Origin: Agapanthus africanus
Taxonomy: Eukaryota; Streptophyta; Magnoliopsida; Asparagales; Amaryllidaceae
NCBI GenBank assembly: GCA_030015575.1
Contig: CM057340.1
Coordinates: forward strand, 754,981,632-755,045,631
DNA: 64,000 nt
Direction: 5' to 3'
Shown: piece by piece, positions 21,840-35,583 of the stretch
Numbering within the stretch: the stretch's first letter is position 1
How the letters are laid out: every line of letters starts with the position of its first letter
Translations under genes and position numbers: made by a program
Notes under the pieces: generated by a model
Told to the model about the DNA's origin: nothing
Seen by the model: only the letters and a program-made list of their open reading frames with translations
Database searches by the model: none

Positions 21840-23060
21840 ATTAAATTCTACATGGGAAATATTTCCCTAAAATCTGGGATATTCTCTATTAAACAGAGCT
21901 GTTGGATCAAAGATCCAATGGTGATAATAAATCATCAAAATGATAGAATTAAATTCTAGTAAGGAAAAAATATCTTTCTGATAAAATATTCTCTGTTAAA
22001 CAGAGAGGAGAGCCGTTGGATCAAAGATCCAACGGTGATAGAATTAAATTATGTTTATGAAATATTTTGCCTGATCTTTCTAACATGGAAAGATCTTTCT
22101 CTAACAGAGAATCTTGGATTTAAAATCTGATAGTAATAAAATATCACCAATTAAACCATCTGATAAAATTAAATTCTATATAGGAAATATTTCCCTGATC
22201 TTTCTCAAACTAGAAAGATCTTCTCTACTAAACTGAAAACTCTTGGATCAAAAATCAAACGACAATTATAAAATCACCCATCGATTATCTAATAGAATAA
22301 AACTCTATCTGAGGAAAATATTTTCCCAATCTTGTTAAACTAACAAGATATTCATATAACAGAATTAACTTCTATGTTAGGAAAATATATTCCTAATCTT
22401 GTTAAACTAACAAAATATTCATATGATAGAATAAAATTTTAATCTTGTTAAACTAACAAGGTATTTATATGATAGAATAAAATTCTATCTTTGGAAAATA
22501 TTTCCTAATCTTGTAAAACAAACAAGAAATCTTCTCTGTTAAACATAGAGTTTTTGGATTAAAATCCAACGGTGAATAAAATTCACCGATTTATCTAAAA
22601 GATCATTTTGATTGATTATAAAATCAATCATGATCTCTCAATGAGAGATTTTCTCAACAAACCGATTCCTTTCTTTCTCCTCTAAATAGGAGCAAAGAGA
22701 TGACGGAGAAGGGGAGGAGGAACAAAGGAGACGAGACCCCCATAAGCTTATGTGAAAATACAGAAGGCTCTAAAAACAACAGAGAATTCAATCCTCTCAA
22801 AGAAGAAGATTCCCCTCCTAAAAACCCTAGGTATACCTAACATACCATATCTAAGGGTTTAACCCTTCTCAAACAACTTAGTTCTTTCTCTGGATCTGAG
22901 ATCCACAAGACAAGTCTCCCAAAAGTTAAGAATTTAATTCTTATCAGGAAGATCTTGTTCTTGAGAATCAAAGATTCTGGGAAGAACATGAAGAAGATAG
23001 AGTTCATAATACTCCAGAAACTTAGTTCCTTCAAATCAAGAACTTAGTTTTTAAAGAATA
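21840..23060. repeat. Hairpin array in Tat LTR (a)
   Basis: A run of short perfect inverted repeats with tiny loops: TAGAATT/AATTCTA (21944), CTCTGTT/AACAGAG (21991), CCGTTGGATC/GATCCAACGG (22013), and several ATCTTGTTA/TAACAAGAT units between 22320 and 22460. They follow one another every 30-50 bp. The counterpart is at 38060-38760. Confidence 0.8.
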
Positions 23061-23173
23061 TGATCCCAGATCCTCAAAATAATGATCTTGGTGATTGTTA
23101 ACGGTCAAAATAGTATTAACTGAGATTTAAGTTCTCTAAAAACATCAACAGAAATTAAATCTCCAAACGAACT

Positions 23174-23440
23174 CAGCGCCTCACGTGAAAAACACGTGAG
23201 CGCTCAAGGCCAGATTACACAGCGCCTCACGTGAAACGCACGTGGGCGCCACAAAAAGCTAGTGCTAAGCACTAGTGCAGCGCCTCACATGAAACGCACG
23301 TGGGCGCCAAAAAAAGATTAGCGCTTAGCACTAGTGCAGCACCTCACGTGAAACGCATGTGGGCGCCATAAAAAGATTAGTGCTTAGTACAATGCCAGCG
23401 TCTCACGTAAAACACACGTGAGCGCTGTATATCTTAGTGT
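23174..23440. repeat. 59-bp tandem repeat rich in CACGTG
   Basis: About five units starting at 23174, 23220, 23278, 23337 and 23396, each with CAGCGCCTCACGTGAAACGC and CACGTGGGCGCC-like halves. Most units contain one or two ACGT-core palindromes. Confidence 0.85.
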
Positions 23441-23726
23441 TTAGCACTACTGGGTAGTATAGAAACCCAATATCAACCTAAATTGGCTACGTTTTCTGAG
23501 GTTAAACCTTTTTGATTCATCAAGCGAGCCCATATGCTCATGATTCCAAACTGATTTTAGTCTCAAACATCACTAACGATCTCTCATTGATGATATCTAA
23601 AATGATTTTCATCCCATATCTCCTAAGGTAATCTTAGTCTCAAATATGACTAACGAAACTTAGGTACACCACAACCCCTTTTCCCTCAAATACGGGATTT
23701 GGTTCAAGAGTACATCTCTCCACACC

Positions 23727-26700
23727 TGTCACGACCCGAAGGTACGGAACGTGACTGGCACTTAGATTACGAGACGTCTAAAGGCGTAACGTAACCTAAG
23801 CCAGCCAAAACCCAGAAAAATCTAACACAAAATCCACAAGAGTGAAGGAAAATCTTTTATGAAAATACTTTTAAACCATTTAAGTTGTGAAAAAAACCTC
23901 AAAATTTTCTGAAAATTTCGGCAGAGTCTCCTTTGTAAATACTAGCCCCCAAAATGGGTACAACAAAATATATAAACCTGTAATGATAAAATTGCATCCC
24001 TAAGCAGGAGCTATCTCTTTGCCCAATGCGGATCACAACCACACGCAATATATATGCAATATCAAGCAAACAAGAATAAGGAAATGCAAAAAAAAAAAAA
24101 TAAGAAAAACACAACGTCGGCTCAAGTGAGCTCGACCCCAAGAAACCACATATACACAAATCTCACTGTCTTATCACTAGGTCGCATATACAAATAAGAA
24201 GTGGTAGATGGAGAATACTAGATAAAAAGATAGTAAAAAATAAATAAATAAAACTGTCCTCGCAACCCACCTAAGAGCAATGTCACGGGTCTGAGCAAAA
24301 GAAGCCAATGATAAGATAAGCCCGTCGCTATAAGGCTGACGGGTCCGACCTGCAAGACACTGTGGCACAACGGGGGTGAGTTGCCAGCTCGTGAGTAGAA
24401 TATAACATCTAATAAGGCTATCATAAGAATGCACGAAAATGCGTCACAACCTGTATGTTTAGATGTGATGTAATGCCACTAGTATGTATGCACATGCATG
24501 CAACATCAATACGAAATTTTTAAGTGTTTTAAAATACTATAAGCTCTGCATCCTTAACTTAGAAAAAGAATATCTGTGCAATAGTTAAAGTACCATCAAT
24601 GAAATAATCTGAAAACCGTGTCAAGTATCGACACCAATATGAAAATATATCTGTCTCAATGTCTCACTATATCAATGTCTCAATACATCGGGCTCCGTCA
24701 GTCCGGATCGGCCCATATCATTAAATCTCACGACAACGGTCGGTATCCTCCGGATATCCGCCGCGCCAGACATCACCGGTAGATAGTCTTCCCCTGCCAG
24801 GCTCATCGTCTACAACTCGATCTTCTTGCCCCGAGGTACCATACCGGGCCCACCATGTACCCGAGACGGTTCATCCACTCCTCGAATCGGGTCTCGAAAT
24901 CCAACATAAAACATGAAAACTCATGGTGGACGACACATACATCATGAGAAAACCGCAACTTGCATTTTAAAATGATGATAATAAACTTTTATAAAATCCT
25001 TGCGGTTTTCTCCCAAAATCCAGAAATCTCATCAATACGGAAATTCTCAAAAAGGATCACAATACATGATTATGTAGGAAATGATGATGTCTATGATATC
25101 CATGTCATGAAATACAATTATAACTAGAAAACTATGTATGAATGATAATGAAATGTAGTATATATACGACTAGCAATCCTTAGTGTTAAACTTGACGAGA
25201 TGGAAAATACGAATCCGGTATGATGCGAATAATTTCGATACTAGTCTAAGTAGGTTCTATAGTGTTCGTTGTATAACAAATACCAAAGGCGTGTGTGTGT
25301 TCACATGAATAGTGCACGTGCAGCATGAACCAATGGTAATGGTGCAAGTGTCCTATAAGATAATATGACATATATATCTATTTATGCATATAACGATGCG
25401 ATGCAATGAGATGGCTAACTAGGAACTTCGTATAAGTAAATATTTTAAATAATACTAAACCGTCGGGCGCCTCACGCCATCCAGACGATCCCCCCATAGA
25501 TGTATACATCTACTCACCGAGACGCTTCGGCCTAAGTGATCCGATTTCTTCTGTCTTTCCGCTCCGCGTCGTACACTTCTGCACCCGATCCTAGGATCAC
25601 ACATAAGCAATAAAAGGATAAATATAAGAATAGTCGCGGGACAAACAACATAATTCAGTTACGTGCACCAACTCGATGCGCACAAACTCTGTGCATAGAA
25701 CGCGCCCGCGACAACGCCACAGACTATTTCTAGTGTCGCAAAGTGTGATAACTACCAAGTCTAAAACTCAAACGTACCAATTGCACATTCATCACCCATT
25801 AAATAAAATTGGGATTAAGTTGTAGGTCACTAAAGTTTCAATTTAATTCAAATCGGTAAATTTCCAAAAACCTAGTAAGCACCCATTTCCCATTTTGGTT
25901 CAATCTTGATGTTTTAACAATTCTAATGATCAAGATGATAACTCAATATCTTAATCATGCTATACAAACCCTAACTAAATTTTTTTAATTTCATCTAATC
26001 ATATATTAATTAAAACCTAGTTTTCAAAATTGCACCTTTAATACAATTGAAAAGTAACACATTGCAAATTTAACAAGTAGACTAAATTTTACATGTCCCA
26101 ATATGTCAAACTATATGTTGAGACCTTAATGATGTGGCAAAACTCTAATCTTAAATTGAATCCCTCTCTTGAATTTTCAAATTGAAATTAAAACCTAAAT
26201 TAAAAATCAAAATTTTATAAATTGAAGTAATTAACCTACCATTAGCCATAGGATTAGGATTTTACCTCCACAAATCTTGAGACCAAGCATGAATCATAGC
26301 CTCCCAAATTGCACTCTTGCACCAAGATTTTAAGCTAGATGGCCAAAGAAATGATGGGTAAAGATTTGATTTAGAGTTTGTGGGTTTTGCATTCATTTTT
26401 GATGCATTTTTATGAGTTTTTGGAAGTGAAAAAGGGTTTGAGAAATGGGGGCAGCACCATGGGAATGTGCTCGGCCAGGAGAGGAGTGGATTTGTGTAAG
26501 AGAGTGAGGAAAAAAAAAAGAGAGAGAGAAAAGTATGTAGAATCTTGTAGAAGTCTCCAATTATAACCTTTATTAATTCACTTTACACTTTCCTTTCTTT
26601 CCCTTTTTTTTTAAAGATAATGTGAGGTTGAATTTGGGGGGGAGGGGGGGCTGTCCACTTTCGGCAGTAAGAGAAATATGGGTGGGTATGTGTGTGTGTG

Positions 26701-27174
26701 GGGTAATTTTCATGTCAAGACAAAGTCCAACACTATATATATTAATTCATTTCTTAATTAATTTATTTTTGTAATTATATTAATCCTAGAAATCTCTAGA
26801 ATCTTGGAGGCAATTTGAGAAGAAAAGAGCACGTTATAAACTTGATCCTAAGTTGTCATGTTTCACTAATGAATGATTAACTCATTCAAATTTGTAATTT
26901 ACACTAATTTAAATGTATAAATGAAAGCTTAAAATATTATCTAAAATAATTATTTGAGGAAAAATATTTAATTAAACGACCAAATTATAAGTGACTAATT
27001 AAATACCAATTACCAGTAATTATATATTTAAAATAGGTATATTTAAGTCTATGAAAAAAAAATTTTGTTAAGTTTTATGGAAAATATGGTTTATTTTACC
27101 GATTATTAAAAATTTCACCAAAAGGGTTAATTTATCTATTTATTTTTTATTTATTTATTTTTTAAAACGTTACA
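23727..27174 (-). mobile_element. 3' LTR of the Tekay/Del-like element
   Basis: Minus strand TGTAACGTTTTAAA (27174) to GGGTCGTGACA (23727). No convincing coding frame. It differs from 31271-34716 mainly in homopolymer lengths and about 25 substitutions. Confidence 0.95.
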
Positions 27175-27187
27175 ATCTTCCCCCCTT
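27175..27187 (-). other. Polypurine tract of the Tekay/Del-like element
   Basis: The minus strand reads AAGGGGGGAAGAT, directly followed by the LTR start TGTAACG. Confidence 0.9.
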
Positions 27188-28250
27188 AAAGAAATTCGGT
27201 CCCCGAATTTAAATCTAACTACGTGTACCCACGAAGAGATAGGGATATTCCTTCCGCATCTCGTCCTCTGCTTCTTACGTGTCTCTTTACGCTAGTCGGT
27301 CCGAGCCAAAGAACCAATACGGTCGAGAATCTCAAAGAACCCACATATCTGGAACTAAGCCTTCCTTCCTTTCTGAATATCAGCTCACCCTTCACCGAAG
27401 AAAATCTTAAGAAAACATGACCACCTTTAACGAATTCAAATCTACGACGGCGAACTCAATTTGCAACGATGTCTAACCGCATAAATTTTTGCTCGCTCTG
27501 GTTGCTCTCATTCTATCCCAAATTAACCAAATCTTTCGGGTCATCTCCTGCTAAAGCGTGGCCACAAAATACTGCTCTCACTGAGCCTGTCCGACATACG
27601 GGTGATCAACATCTCCTCCTATATAACGCTTCACAGGGTGCCATCTAAATCTCCTCCTGGAAGCTGCACTTAGGAAACTCTATCAAGGGTAAATGGTGAT
27701 CCTAACTTCCATGAATTCTAGAACGCAAGCCCAGAGCATGTCCTCGAGAATCTGAATGGTCTTCTCTGGTTGACCGTCGGCCTATGGATAGAAAACTGCA
27801 CTGAATCTCAGCTGGTGTCCATAGCCCCCTGAAGTTTCTGTCATAGCCGTCTGGTGAACTGGGTGCCTCTACCGGACACAATACAAGTCGAAACTCCATG
27901 CATTCACACCATCTTATCAACATACATCTGAGCATACTGGACGAATCCGAAAATGGTCCTGACTGGCTGAAGGTGAGCTGCTTTCGTTAATCGGTCTACG
28001 ATTACTCAATTAGTGTCATACTCTTAACTGATCCTAGGTAGACCCATGATAAAATCCATAGAAATTTTCTCCTATTTCCACCCCAGAATGGGCAAAGGTT
28101 GTAATTCTCCTGCTGACACCTGATGCTCAGCCTTGACTTGCCTACAAGTCAGTATCCCGAAACAAATCTATGACATCTCTTCATCCCTTCACATGATATC
28201 CGGACAACGTTAAACTTTTCGATCGATTCATCAAAGTCCCACAATTTCCC
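27188..28250 (-). pseudogene. Integrase and chromodomain remnants
   Basis: On the minus strand, in alternating frames: CIVSGRGTQFTRRL, then a frame with ADGQPEKTIQILEDMLWAC (integrase core with its glutamate), later GKLSPRYVGPFEILDRIG, and close to the purine tract EAEDEMRKEYPYLF, the usual last part of the chromovirus chromodomain. The stretch between the last two is far too short, so most of the chromodomain is deleted. Many stops and frameshifts; not expressible. Confidence 0.75.
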
Positions 28251-29239
28251 TAGAGATTAACACTCTATCACGGTTTAATGATATCCAGTACATGCCACAG
28301 TACCTGCAGACTAGCCGTAGAAGGGCAAACCCAAGCCTCACTAATGGCACCACGAAACTGCCGCAAACCCTAAGGTTCAAAAGCGTTCCCATTGTCATTA
28401 TGTCGAGTCAGGGTTTCATTCTTCTAGAGGGTCCATAGAATTACTTGCATGCTTTTTCGAATACCTTAAACTTGGAAAAAAAATGGGTTTTTGACATTCT
28501 TTCGAACTTTTTAACTCGCCTAGCCAACATGCGAACACCCGGAACAATGCCAAAACTACAAATATGAAACACTCCGACTTGCTTATATTGTACGATCACA
28601 CCACCTGCAAACTCAGCACAAACATGCAACACCGGAAACACTAAAACCCATATCCCGGAACACTGGAAACTAATTTTGAAGCCAAAACTCTCAAACAGGG
28701 CCGGCTGTCACGAAAAATCTGCTAATCTGCCGTTTACGGTCTCTGAACTATGCTCGAACAACAAAAGCTACCTCCGGAACTCCGATTCAAAACGTCTGTC
28801 ACAACCTTCGCTGTGCCCGGATGATAAAGAATCTCGCTTCTGAAGAAATGTACCTCAAACTCTTGTGGTCCATGAATATCTAGCACGACTCATCTCCAAA
28901 CCATAAGTGTAAAAATCACTGCAACCATCTCTTTGTCATGAGTGGAATATTTCTACTCGCGCTTCTTCAACTGTCGCGAAGCATCGCCATACCCAGCAAC
29001 ACCGCCTGATCCTGAAGGCAAAGACAATTCTAGCGCTGTAGTCAAACGAATCTTAACTGCTGAAAGCTCTACTTGCAAGCCTCAGTTCAAAGGAAGGAAA
29101 CTCCCTACCGGGTCAAACTCCCAAAAATGCTGTGAACCTCCGTCACTGATACAGGTCTGGGTCAGTGCCGAACGGGTTCGTTTTTCTTCGGTTCCATACT
29201 TACTATTTCTCGTAACAACGTGACCCAAGATGTCAAAAT

Positions 29240-29660
29240 CATCCATCTAGAAAACACATGGATAATTTAGCGATTAGCTGGCGCTTCCTCAAAGTCTGCA
29301 ACGAAATCCTCAATTACCGCCCAGGCTCCACTCGGCTCCAAAAGTACACTATGACGTCCTCAATGGACACGAAGATACAATGATCAAGAACGGCCTGGAT
29401 ATTCGGTTCACCCCATATATAAACGCTACCGGGGCACTGGTGAGATCGAAATACATCATCAAAACTCATAATGCCCGTAACTTGTGTGAAAAGCAGCCTT
29501 CGGAATATCATCCTCTCGAACCCACAACTGGCAGTAGCCTGACCGCAAGTCAATTTTCGAGAAATGTCTCGCACAGTAACCCGATTAGACTGACAATAAT
29601 TACCGTATCAACACAAACAGCTGTATTTCTCCCTGATGAACAGGACAGGAGCTCTCTAAG
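29240..29660 (-). pseudogene. Reverse transcriptase remnant
   Basis: Minus-strand pieces in three frames match the chromovirus RT core: [16 protein letters not shown], [15 protein letters not shown] (shifted), a MMYFDLTSAP-like piece and VNRIFRPFL. Frameshifts occur about every 10-20 codons. The YxDD box is not intact. Confidence 0.65.
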
Positions 29661-30229
29661 GGGACGCACTCGGACGAACGAGCCCTTTATCCAATAATCT
29701 CACAACTATTCCTTCAGTTCTTTACGCTTCGCCAGGAATCAAGTCAAAGCAGCACTCAATATCGCACTGTGGCGACAAACTAAGCGACTTGTCTGGAAGA
29801 CACCTGGAATCATTCAATGGGACCCCTACGGCTCTAACATCACATACATACGTCCACAATTCCTGACATCCTTTCCTCAAGAGCTGACTAGCACGAAAGA
29901 AGAGATTAACTGGGAAGGGTGGCGCTATGGTCTCTTTAAACAACAAGAACTGGCTCACCCGGAAAAACTAAATCCGACTGCCTCCTCACAGCAGTCTACG
30001 GATGCACAACACGTAGCTAACCAATCCATGCCAAGAAAACTTCGAAGTCCGACATATAGGGAAGAATCAAATCGACAAAAGAATCCTTATCTCCGATGCG
30101 AATGAATCACAAATGAACAACTTAACGGGCGACCCAAAAAAATTCTAGTCTGCCACAACGGCGTCTATCTAACCACCTCTGAGCTAGCATACTGGTACAA
30201 ATCCGCTTGGTCTAGAAGCGACCGAAGTC

Positions 30230-30560
30230 TCATAAATGTAGCTGTAAGGTTGCATCCATCGCGGCTGCATAAGTATCAAAATGCTGGGTGCCGATAGCAA
30301 GAAATAATTGCATGTCTAATCTCCACATGAAGCTCTTTCCGTTTCTCTTCAGTACCCACCAGGTAAGGAGCATATCGTACTGCCAAGAAATCTGAATGTT
30401 GTACTCGGACCCTATCATCCCTGAAGTCTTACGCAACGACTCGAAATTACAAGCTCGGGCATCACGAATGCTCTCCGGAAAAAAACGAGCAAGAATTACA
30501 ACGGTGAACTCATCCCAAGTCATAGCTAGTAGGTCTGTAGCTCAGCCTCTCTCAATAGAT
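30230..30560 (-). pseudogene. Gag core remnant (Retrotrans_gag type)
   Basis: The frame starting near 30523 (minus) reads MTWDEFTVVILARFFPESIR … ARACNFESLRKTSGMIGSEY, the signature of the Tekay/Del gag core, then continues about 60 codons (SWQYDMLLTWW…) before losing similarity. This is the longest intact coding piece in the element. Confidence 0.75.
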
Positions 30561-31253
30561 CCACACCACGTCTGAGCAAGACCCCTAGACAAAAACTTGC
30601 AGACTCATCACATCTCTTGTCAGAACATCTTTATGAACGAGGATTGCAGCCTTCCTGTCGAGGATTGTCTACGGATCATCAACTGCATCTATGTCGGTAA
30701 AACTGGAGGCTTCAGCCACAAAACTCTCGTAACGATACGGAAAATCTTGGTAACATAAAAATAGCTGCCTGTGCCGCAGGTATAAACACATTCCTTGAAA
30801 TAGGAGGGACATCATCGGCTCTTCGAGCTCGGCTAGCCACCACTAACAATCCAATCATCTACCGCACATCCTGAATACTCGACTCCTGCCTAACCATCCG
30901 TCCTGGAATAGGCGGACCACTCTGTCCATGAGGGGTAGGCGTACCGCCCTGATCGGTCTTCGTCTCAAACGAGCACACTCTAACATCATCTCCGACGACA
31001 ACCTTCTGGTCCTCGTAGTCTCCGACGGCATAGTGGCTAGAATGAGGAACAGGATTAATAAGAACAATGCAATCGAATCAAAGGATTTCCGGAATCAAGG
31101 ATGAAAATACAAGTAAATATATATCCTAAGGTCACTTAGGCGGAGTACCGTAACGTAAGTATGCCGCGGAACATACACACGCTACGCCACTCTGCTTAAG
31201 CCACCTACTCCATCTACCAAAGGTCATCCTACACCCAGAAAAGTAAAACATAT
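30561..31253 (-). other. Gag 5' part and leader, decayed
   Basis: Minus strand between the primer site and the gag core. A short frame at 31067-30855 (MFLLILFLILATMPSETTRT…) probably overlaps the old gag start (MPSETTRTRR), but no long frame remains. Confidence 0.45.
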
Positions 31254-31266
31254 CGCTCTGATACCA
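31254..31266 (-). other. Primer binding site, initiator-Met
   Basis: The minus strand reads TGGTATCAGAGCG four bases after the LTR end at 31271, as usual for Tekay/Del chromoviruses. Confidence 0.93.
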
Positions 31267-31270
31267 ACTT

Positions 31271-34200
31271 TGTCACGACCCGAAGGTACGGAACGTGACT
31301 GGCACTTAGATTACGAGACGTCTAAAGGCGTAACGTAATCTAAGTCAGCCAAAACCCAGAAAAATCTAACCCAAAATCCACAAGAGTGAAGGAAAATCTT
31401 TTATGAAAATACTTTTAAACCATTTAAGTTGTGAAAAAAAAACCTCAAAATTTTCTAAAAATTTCGGCAGAGTCTCCTTTGTAAATACTAGCCCCCAAAA
31501 TGGGTACAACAAAATATATAAACCTGTAATGATAAAATTGCATCCCTAAGCGGGAGCTATCTCTTTGCCCAATGCGGATCACAACCACACGCAATATATA
31601 TGCAATATCAAGCAAACAAGAATAAGGAAATGCAAAAAAAAAAAATAAGAAAAACACAACGTCGGCTCAAGTGAGCTCGACCCCAAGAAACCACATATAC
31701 ACAAATCTCTCTGTCTCATCACTAGGTCGCATATACAAATAAGAAGTGGTAGATGGAGAATACTAGATAAAAAGATAGTAAAAAATAAATAAATAAAACT
31801 GTCCTCGCAACCCACCTAAGAGCAATGTCACGGGTCTGAGCAAAAGAAGCCAATGATAAGATAAGCCCGTCGCTATAAGGCTGACGGGTCCGACCTGCAA
31901 GACACTGTGGCACAACGGGGGTGAGTTGCCAGCTCTTGAGTAGAATATAACATCTAATAAGGCTATCATAAGAATGCACGAAAATGCGTCACAACCTGTA
32001 TGTTTAGATGTGATGTAATGCCACTAGTATGTATGCACATGCATGCAACATCAATACGAAATTTTTAAGTGTTTTAAAATACTATAAGCTCTGCATCCTT
32101 AACTTAGAAAAAGAATATCTGTGCAATAGTTAAAGTACCATCAATGAAATAATCTGAAAACCGTGTCAAGTATCGACACCAATATGAAAATATATCTGTC
32201 TCAATGTCTCACTATATCAATGTCTCAATACATCGGGCTCCGTCAGTCCGGATCGGCCCATATCATCAAATCTCACGACAACGGTCGGTATCCTCCGGAT
32301 ATCCGCCGCGCCAGACATCACCGGTAGATAGTCTTCCCCTGCCAGGCTCATCGTCTACAACTCGATCTTCTTGCCCCGAGGTACCATACCGGGCCCACCA
32401 TGTACCCGAGACGGTTCATCCACTTCTCGAATCGGGTCTCGAAATCCAACATAAAACATGAAAACTCATGGTGGACGACACATACATCATGAGAAAACCG
32501 CAACTTGCATTTTAAAATGATGATAATAAACTTTTATAAAATCCTTGCGGTTTTCTCCCAAAATCCAGAAATCTCATCAATACGGAAATTCTCAAAAAGG
32601 ATCACAATACATGATTATGTAGGAAATGATGATGTCTATGATATCCATGTCATGAAATACAATTATAACTAGAAAACTATGTATGAATGATAATGAAATG
32701 TAGTATATATACGACTAGCAATCCTTAGTGTTAAACTTGATGAGATGGAAAATACGAATCCGGTATGATGCGAATAATTTCGATACTAGTCTAAGTAGGT
32801 TCTATAGTGTTCGTTGTATAACAAATACCAAAGGCGTGTGTGTTCACATGAATAGTGCACGTGCAGCATGAACCAATGGTAATGGTGCAAGTGTCCTATA
32901 AGATAATATGACATATATATCTATTTATACATATAACGATGCGATGCAATGAGATGGCTAACTAGGAACTTCGTATAAGTAAATATTTTAAATAATACTA
33001 AACCGTTGGGCGCCTCACGCCATCCAGACGATCCCCCCATAGATGTATACATCTACTCACCGGGACGCTTCGGCCTAAGTGATCCGATTTCTTCTGTCTT
33101 TCCGTTCCGCGTCGTACACTTCTGCACCCGATCCTAGGATCACACATAAGCAATAAAAGGATAAATATAAGAATAGTCGCGGGACAAACAACATAATTCA
33201 GTTACGCGCACCAACTCGATACGCATAAACTCTGTGCATAGAATGCGCCCGCGACAACGCCACAGACTATTTCTAGTGTCGCAAAGTGTGATAACTACCA
33301 AGTCTAAAACTCAAACGTACCAATTGCACATTCATCACCCATTAAATAAAATTGGGATTAAGTTGTAGGTCACTAAAGTTTCAATTTAATTCAAATCGGT
33401 AAATTTCCAAAAACCTAGTAAGCACCCATTTCCCATTTTGGTTCAATCTTGATGTTTTAACAATTCTAATGATCAAGATGATAACTCAATATCTTAATCA
33501 TGCTATACAAACCCTAACTAAATTTTTTTAATTTCATCTAATCATATATTAATTAAAACCTAGTTTTCAAAAGTGCACCATTAATACAATTGAAAAGTAA
33601 CACATTGCAAATTTAACAAGTAGACTAAATTTTACATGTCCCAATATGTCAAACTATATGTTGAGACCTTAATGATGTGGCAAAACTCTAATCTTAAATT
33701 GAATCCCTCTCTTGAATTTTCAAATTGAAATTAAAACCTAAATTAAAAATCAAAATTTTATAAATTGAAGTAATTAACCTACCATTAGCCATAGGATTAG
33801 GATTTTACCTCCACAAATCTTGAGACCGAGCATGAATCATAGCCTCCCAAATTGCACTCTTGCACCAAGATTTTAAGCTAGATGGCCAAAGAAATGATGG
33901 GTAAAGATTTGATTTAGAGTTTGTGGGTTTTGCATTCATTTTTGATGCATTTTTATGAGTTTTTGGAAGTGAAAAAGGGTTTGAGAAATGGGGGTAGCAC
34001 CATGGGAATGTGCTCGGCCAGGAGAGGAGTGGATTTGTGTAAGAGAGTGAGGAAAAAAAAAGAGAGAGAGAAAAGTATGTAGAATCTTGTAGAAGTCTCC
34101 AATTATAACCTTTATTAATTCACTTTACACTTTCCTTTCTTTCCCTTTTTTTTAAAGATAATGTGAGGTTGAATTTGGGGGGGGGGGGGGGGGGCTGTCC

Positions 34201-34716
34201 ACTTTCGGCAGTAAGAGAAATATGGGTGGGTATGTGTGTGTGTGGGGTAATTTTCATGTCAAGACAAAGTCCAACACTATATATATTAATTCATTTCTTA
34301 ATTAATTTATTTTTGTAATTATATTAATCCTAGAAATCTCTAGAATCTTGGAGGCAATTTGAGAAGAAAAGAGCACGTTATAAACTTGATCCTAAGTTGT
34401 CATGTTTCACTAATGAATGATTAACTCATTCAAATTTGTAATTTACACTAATTTAAATGTATAAATGAAAGCTTAAAATATTATCTAAAATAATTATTTG
34501 AGGAAAAATATTTAATTAAACGACCAAATTATAAGTGACTAATTAAATACCAATTACCAGTAATTATATATTTAAAATAGGCATATTTAAGTCTATGAAA
34601 AAAATTTTGTTAAGTTTTATGGAAAATATGGTTTATTTTACCGATTATTAAAAATTTCACCAAAAGGGTTAATTTATCTATTTATTTTTTATTTATTTAT
34701 TTTTTAAAACGTTACA
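31271..34716 (-). mobile_element. 5' LTR of the Tekay/Del-like element
   Basis: Minus strand TGTAACGTTTTAAA (34716) to GGGTCGTGACA (31271), followed by the primer site. Nearly identical to 23727-27174; differs by a longer G run near 34180 and a shorter GT run near 32836. Confidence 0.95.
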
Positions 34717-35583
34717 ACACCTCTGATATATGCCGTTATAATTTCTCAACGTCTTCAGAAACGTGGCGGGTCCCGACAACCAATAACTCTTTTCTCGTCA
34801 CAACTTGGTGTAGAATTGCATCAAGACGGGGAATGATACATCCCATATTGATGCACTTCCAAATTGATGAGCACACCTCAAATCGGATCGCACCCCAAAT
34901 TGGGTGCATTCTATGTCACCATTGTTCACTCCGTCACGTAATAAATACACATGCGCGCAAGATGAATAATGGACCGAAATGTCCTTAAACTAACATGCGT
35001 CCCAAACAGGAAATGTTGGACCGCGACGTTCTTAAACTAATATGTTTTGCCCTACGGACTGTCTCCATAATAACTACCGTATACTATCCATGGACTATTC
35101 ATATATGATCTAATGATCAGTTGAGCCCATATGCTTACTGCTCATAAGTCGATCTTAGTCTCAAATATGGCTAATGATCCTTGGATCAAACCCAAATATC
35201 CCATGAACCGATGGACCTCACAAATGTGAGATCTGCTTCCTAAGTTTATTCCCGTTGGTAAACCAAGCCACCAACGTAGGCCCCGTCAAGAAAAATTCTT
35301 GACCTAAACCCAAATCTTAAATATACGGATTTGGACTAATCCACGCCCTACGGGCGACGACATAAATTAGTCTCCGTATACAATCCACGAGCAATCAAAA
35401 CCAAAAAAACCCACACACGACACGAAGTGAACTTCCGGAGCAGGAGAAAGTGGTTATCGCAATGCGGTAACGTAATTAACTGCAGGGGCTTACGCCAGCA
35501 GGGAATAGCGTCCCCACAATCAAAAAACCCTCATAAAATGAGGGGGGATCTGATGAAGTCTGCTACTAACTCAGGCTCTGTCA

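Larger units (their letters stand above)
23727..34716 (-). mobile_element. Tekay/Del-like chromovirus, complete structure, dead coding region
   Basis: LTRs of 3448 and 3446 bp flank a 4096-bp internal region. The initiator-Met primer site is at 31254-31266 and the purine tract at 27175-27187, so the element is minus strand. ACACC lies on both sides (23722-23726, 34717-34721), a perfect target duplication inside Tat LTR (a). The LTRs differ by only about 25 substitutions by eye, yet gag, RT, integrase and chromodomain remnants are full of frameshifts, stops and deletions. The internal region is shorter than an intact chromovirus would need. Confidence 0.93.
21507..35583 (-). mobile_element. 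Tat-type LTR (a), split by a nested chromovirus
   Basis: On the minus strand it ends TTTGGCGGGAACA at 21507, sharing about 13 bases with the ends of the LTRs at 43443 and 56522. Near 35583 its start region carries CCCCTGCAGTTAATTACG and GGATTAGTCCAAATCCGTAT, also found in LTRs at 36306 and 62073. It is split by 23727-34716; the two parts total about 3.1 kb. The first 70 or so bases of the family LTR are not recognisable, so the right edge is uncertain and perhaps truncated. It interrupts C2 gag at 21506. It lacks the 177-codon ORF of the other copies. Confidence 0.72.

Noticed and set aside
24177..24434. 85-codon frame occurring twice (also 31722-31979)
   Set aside because: It is doubled only because it lies in both LTRs of the Tekay/Del-like element; no sign of coding selection or domain.
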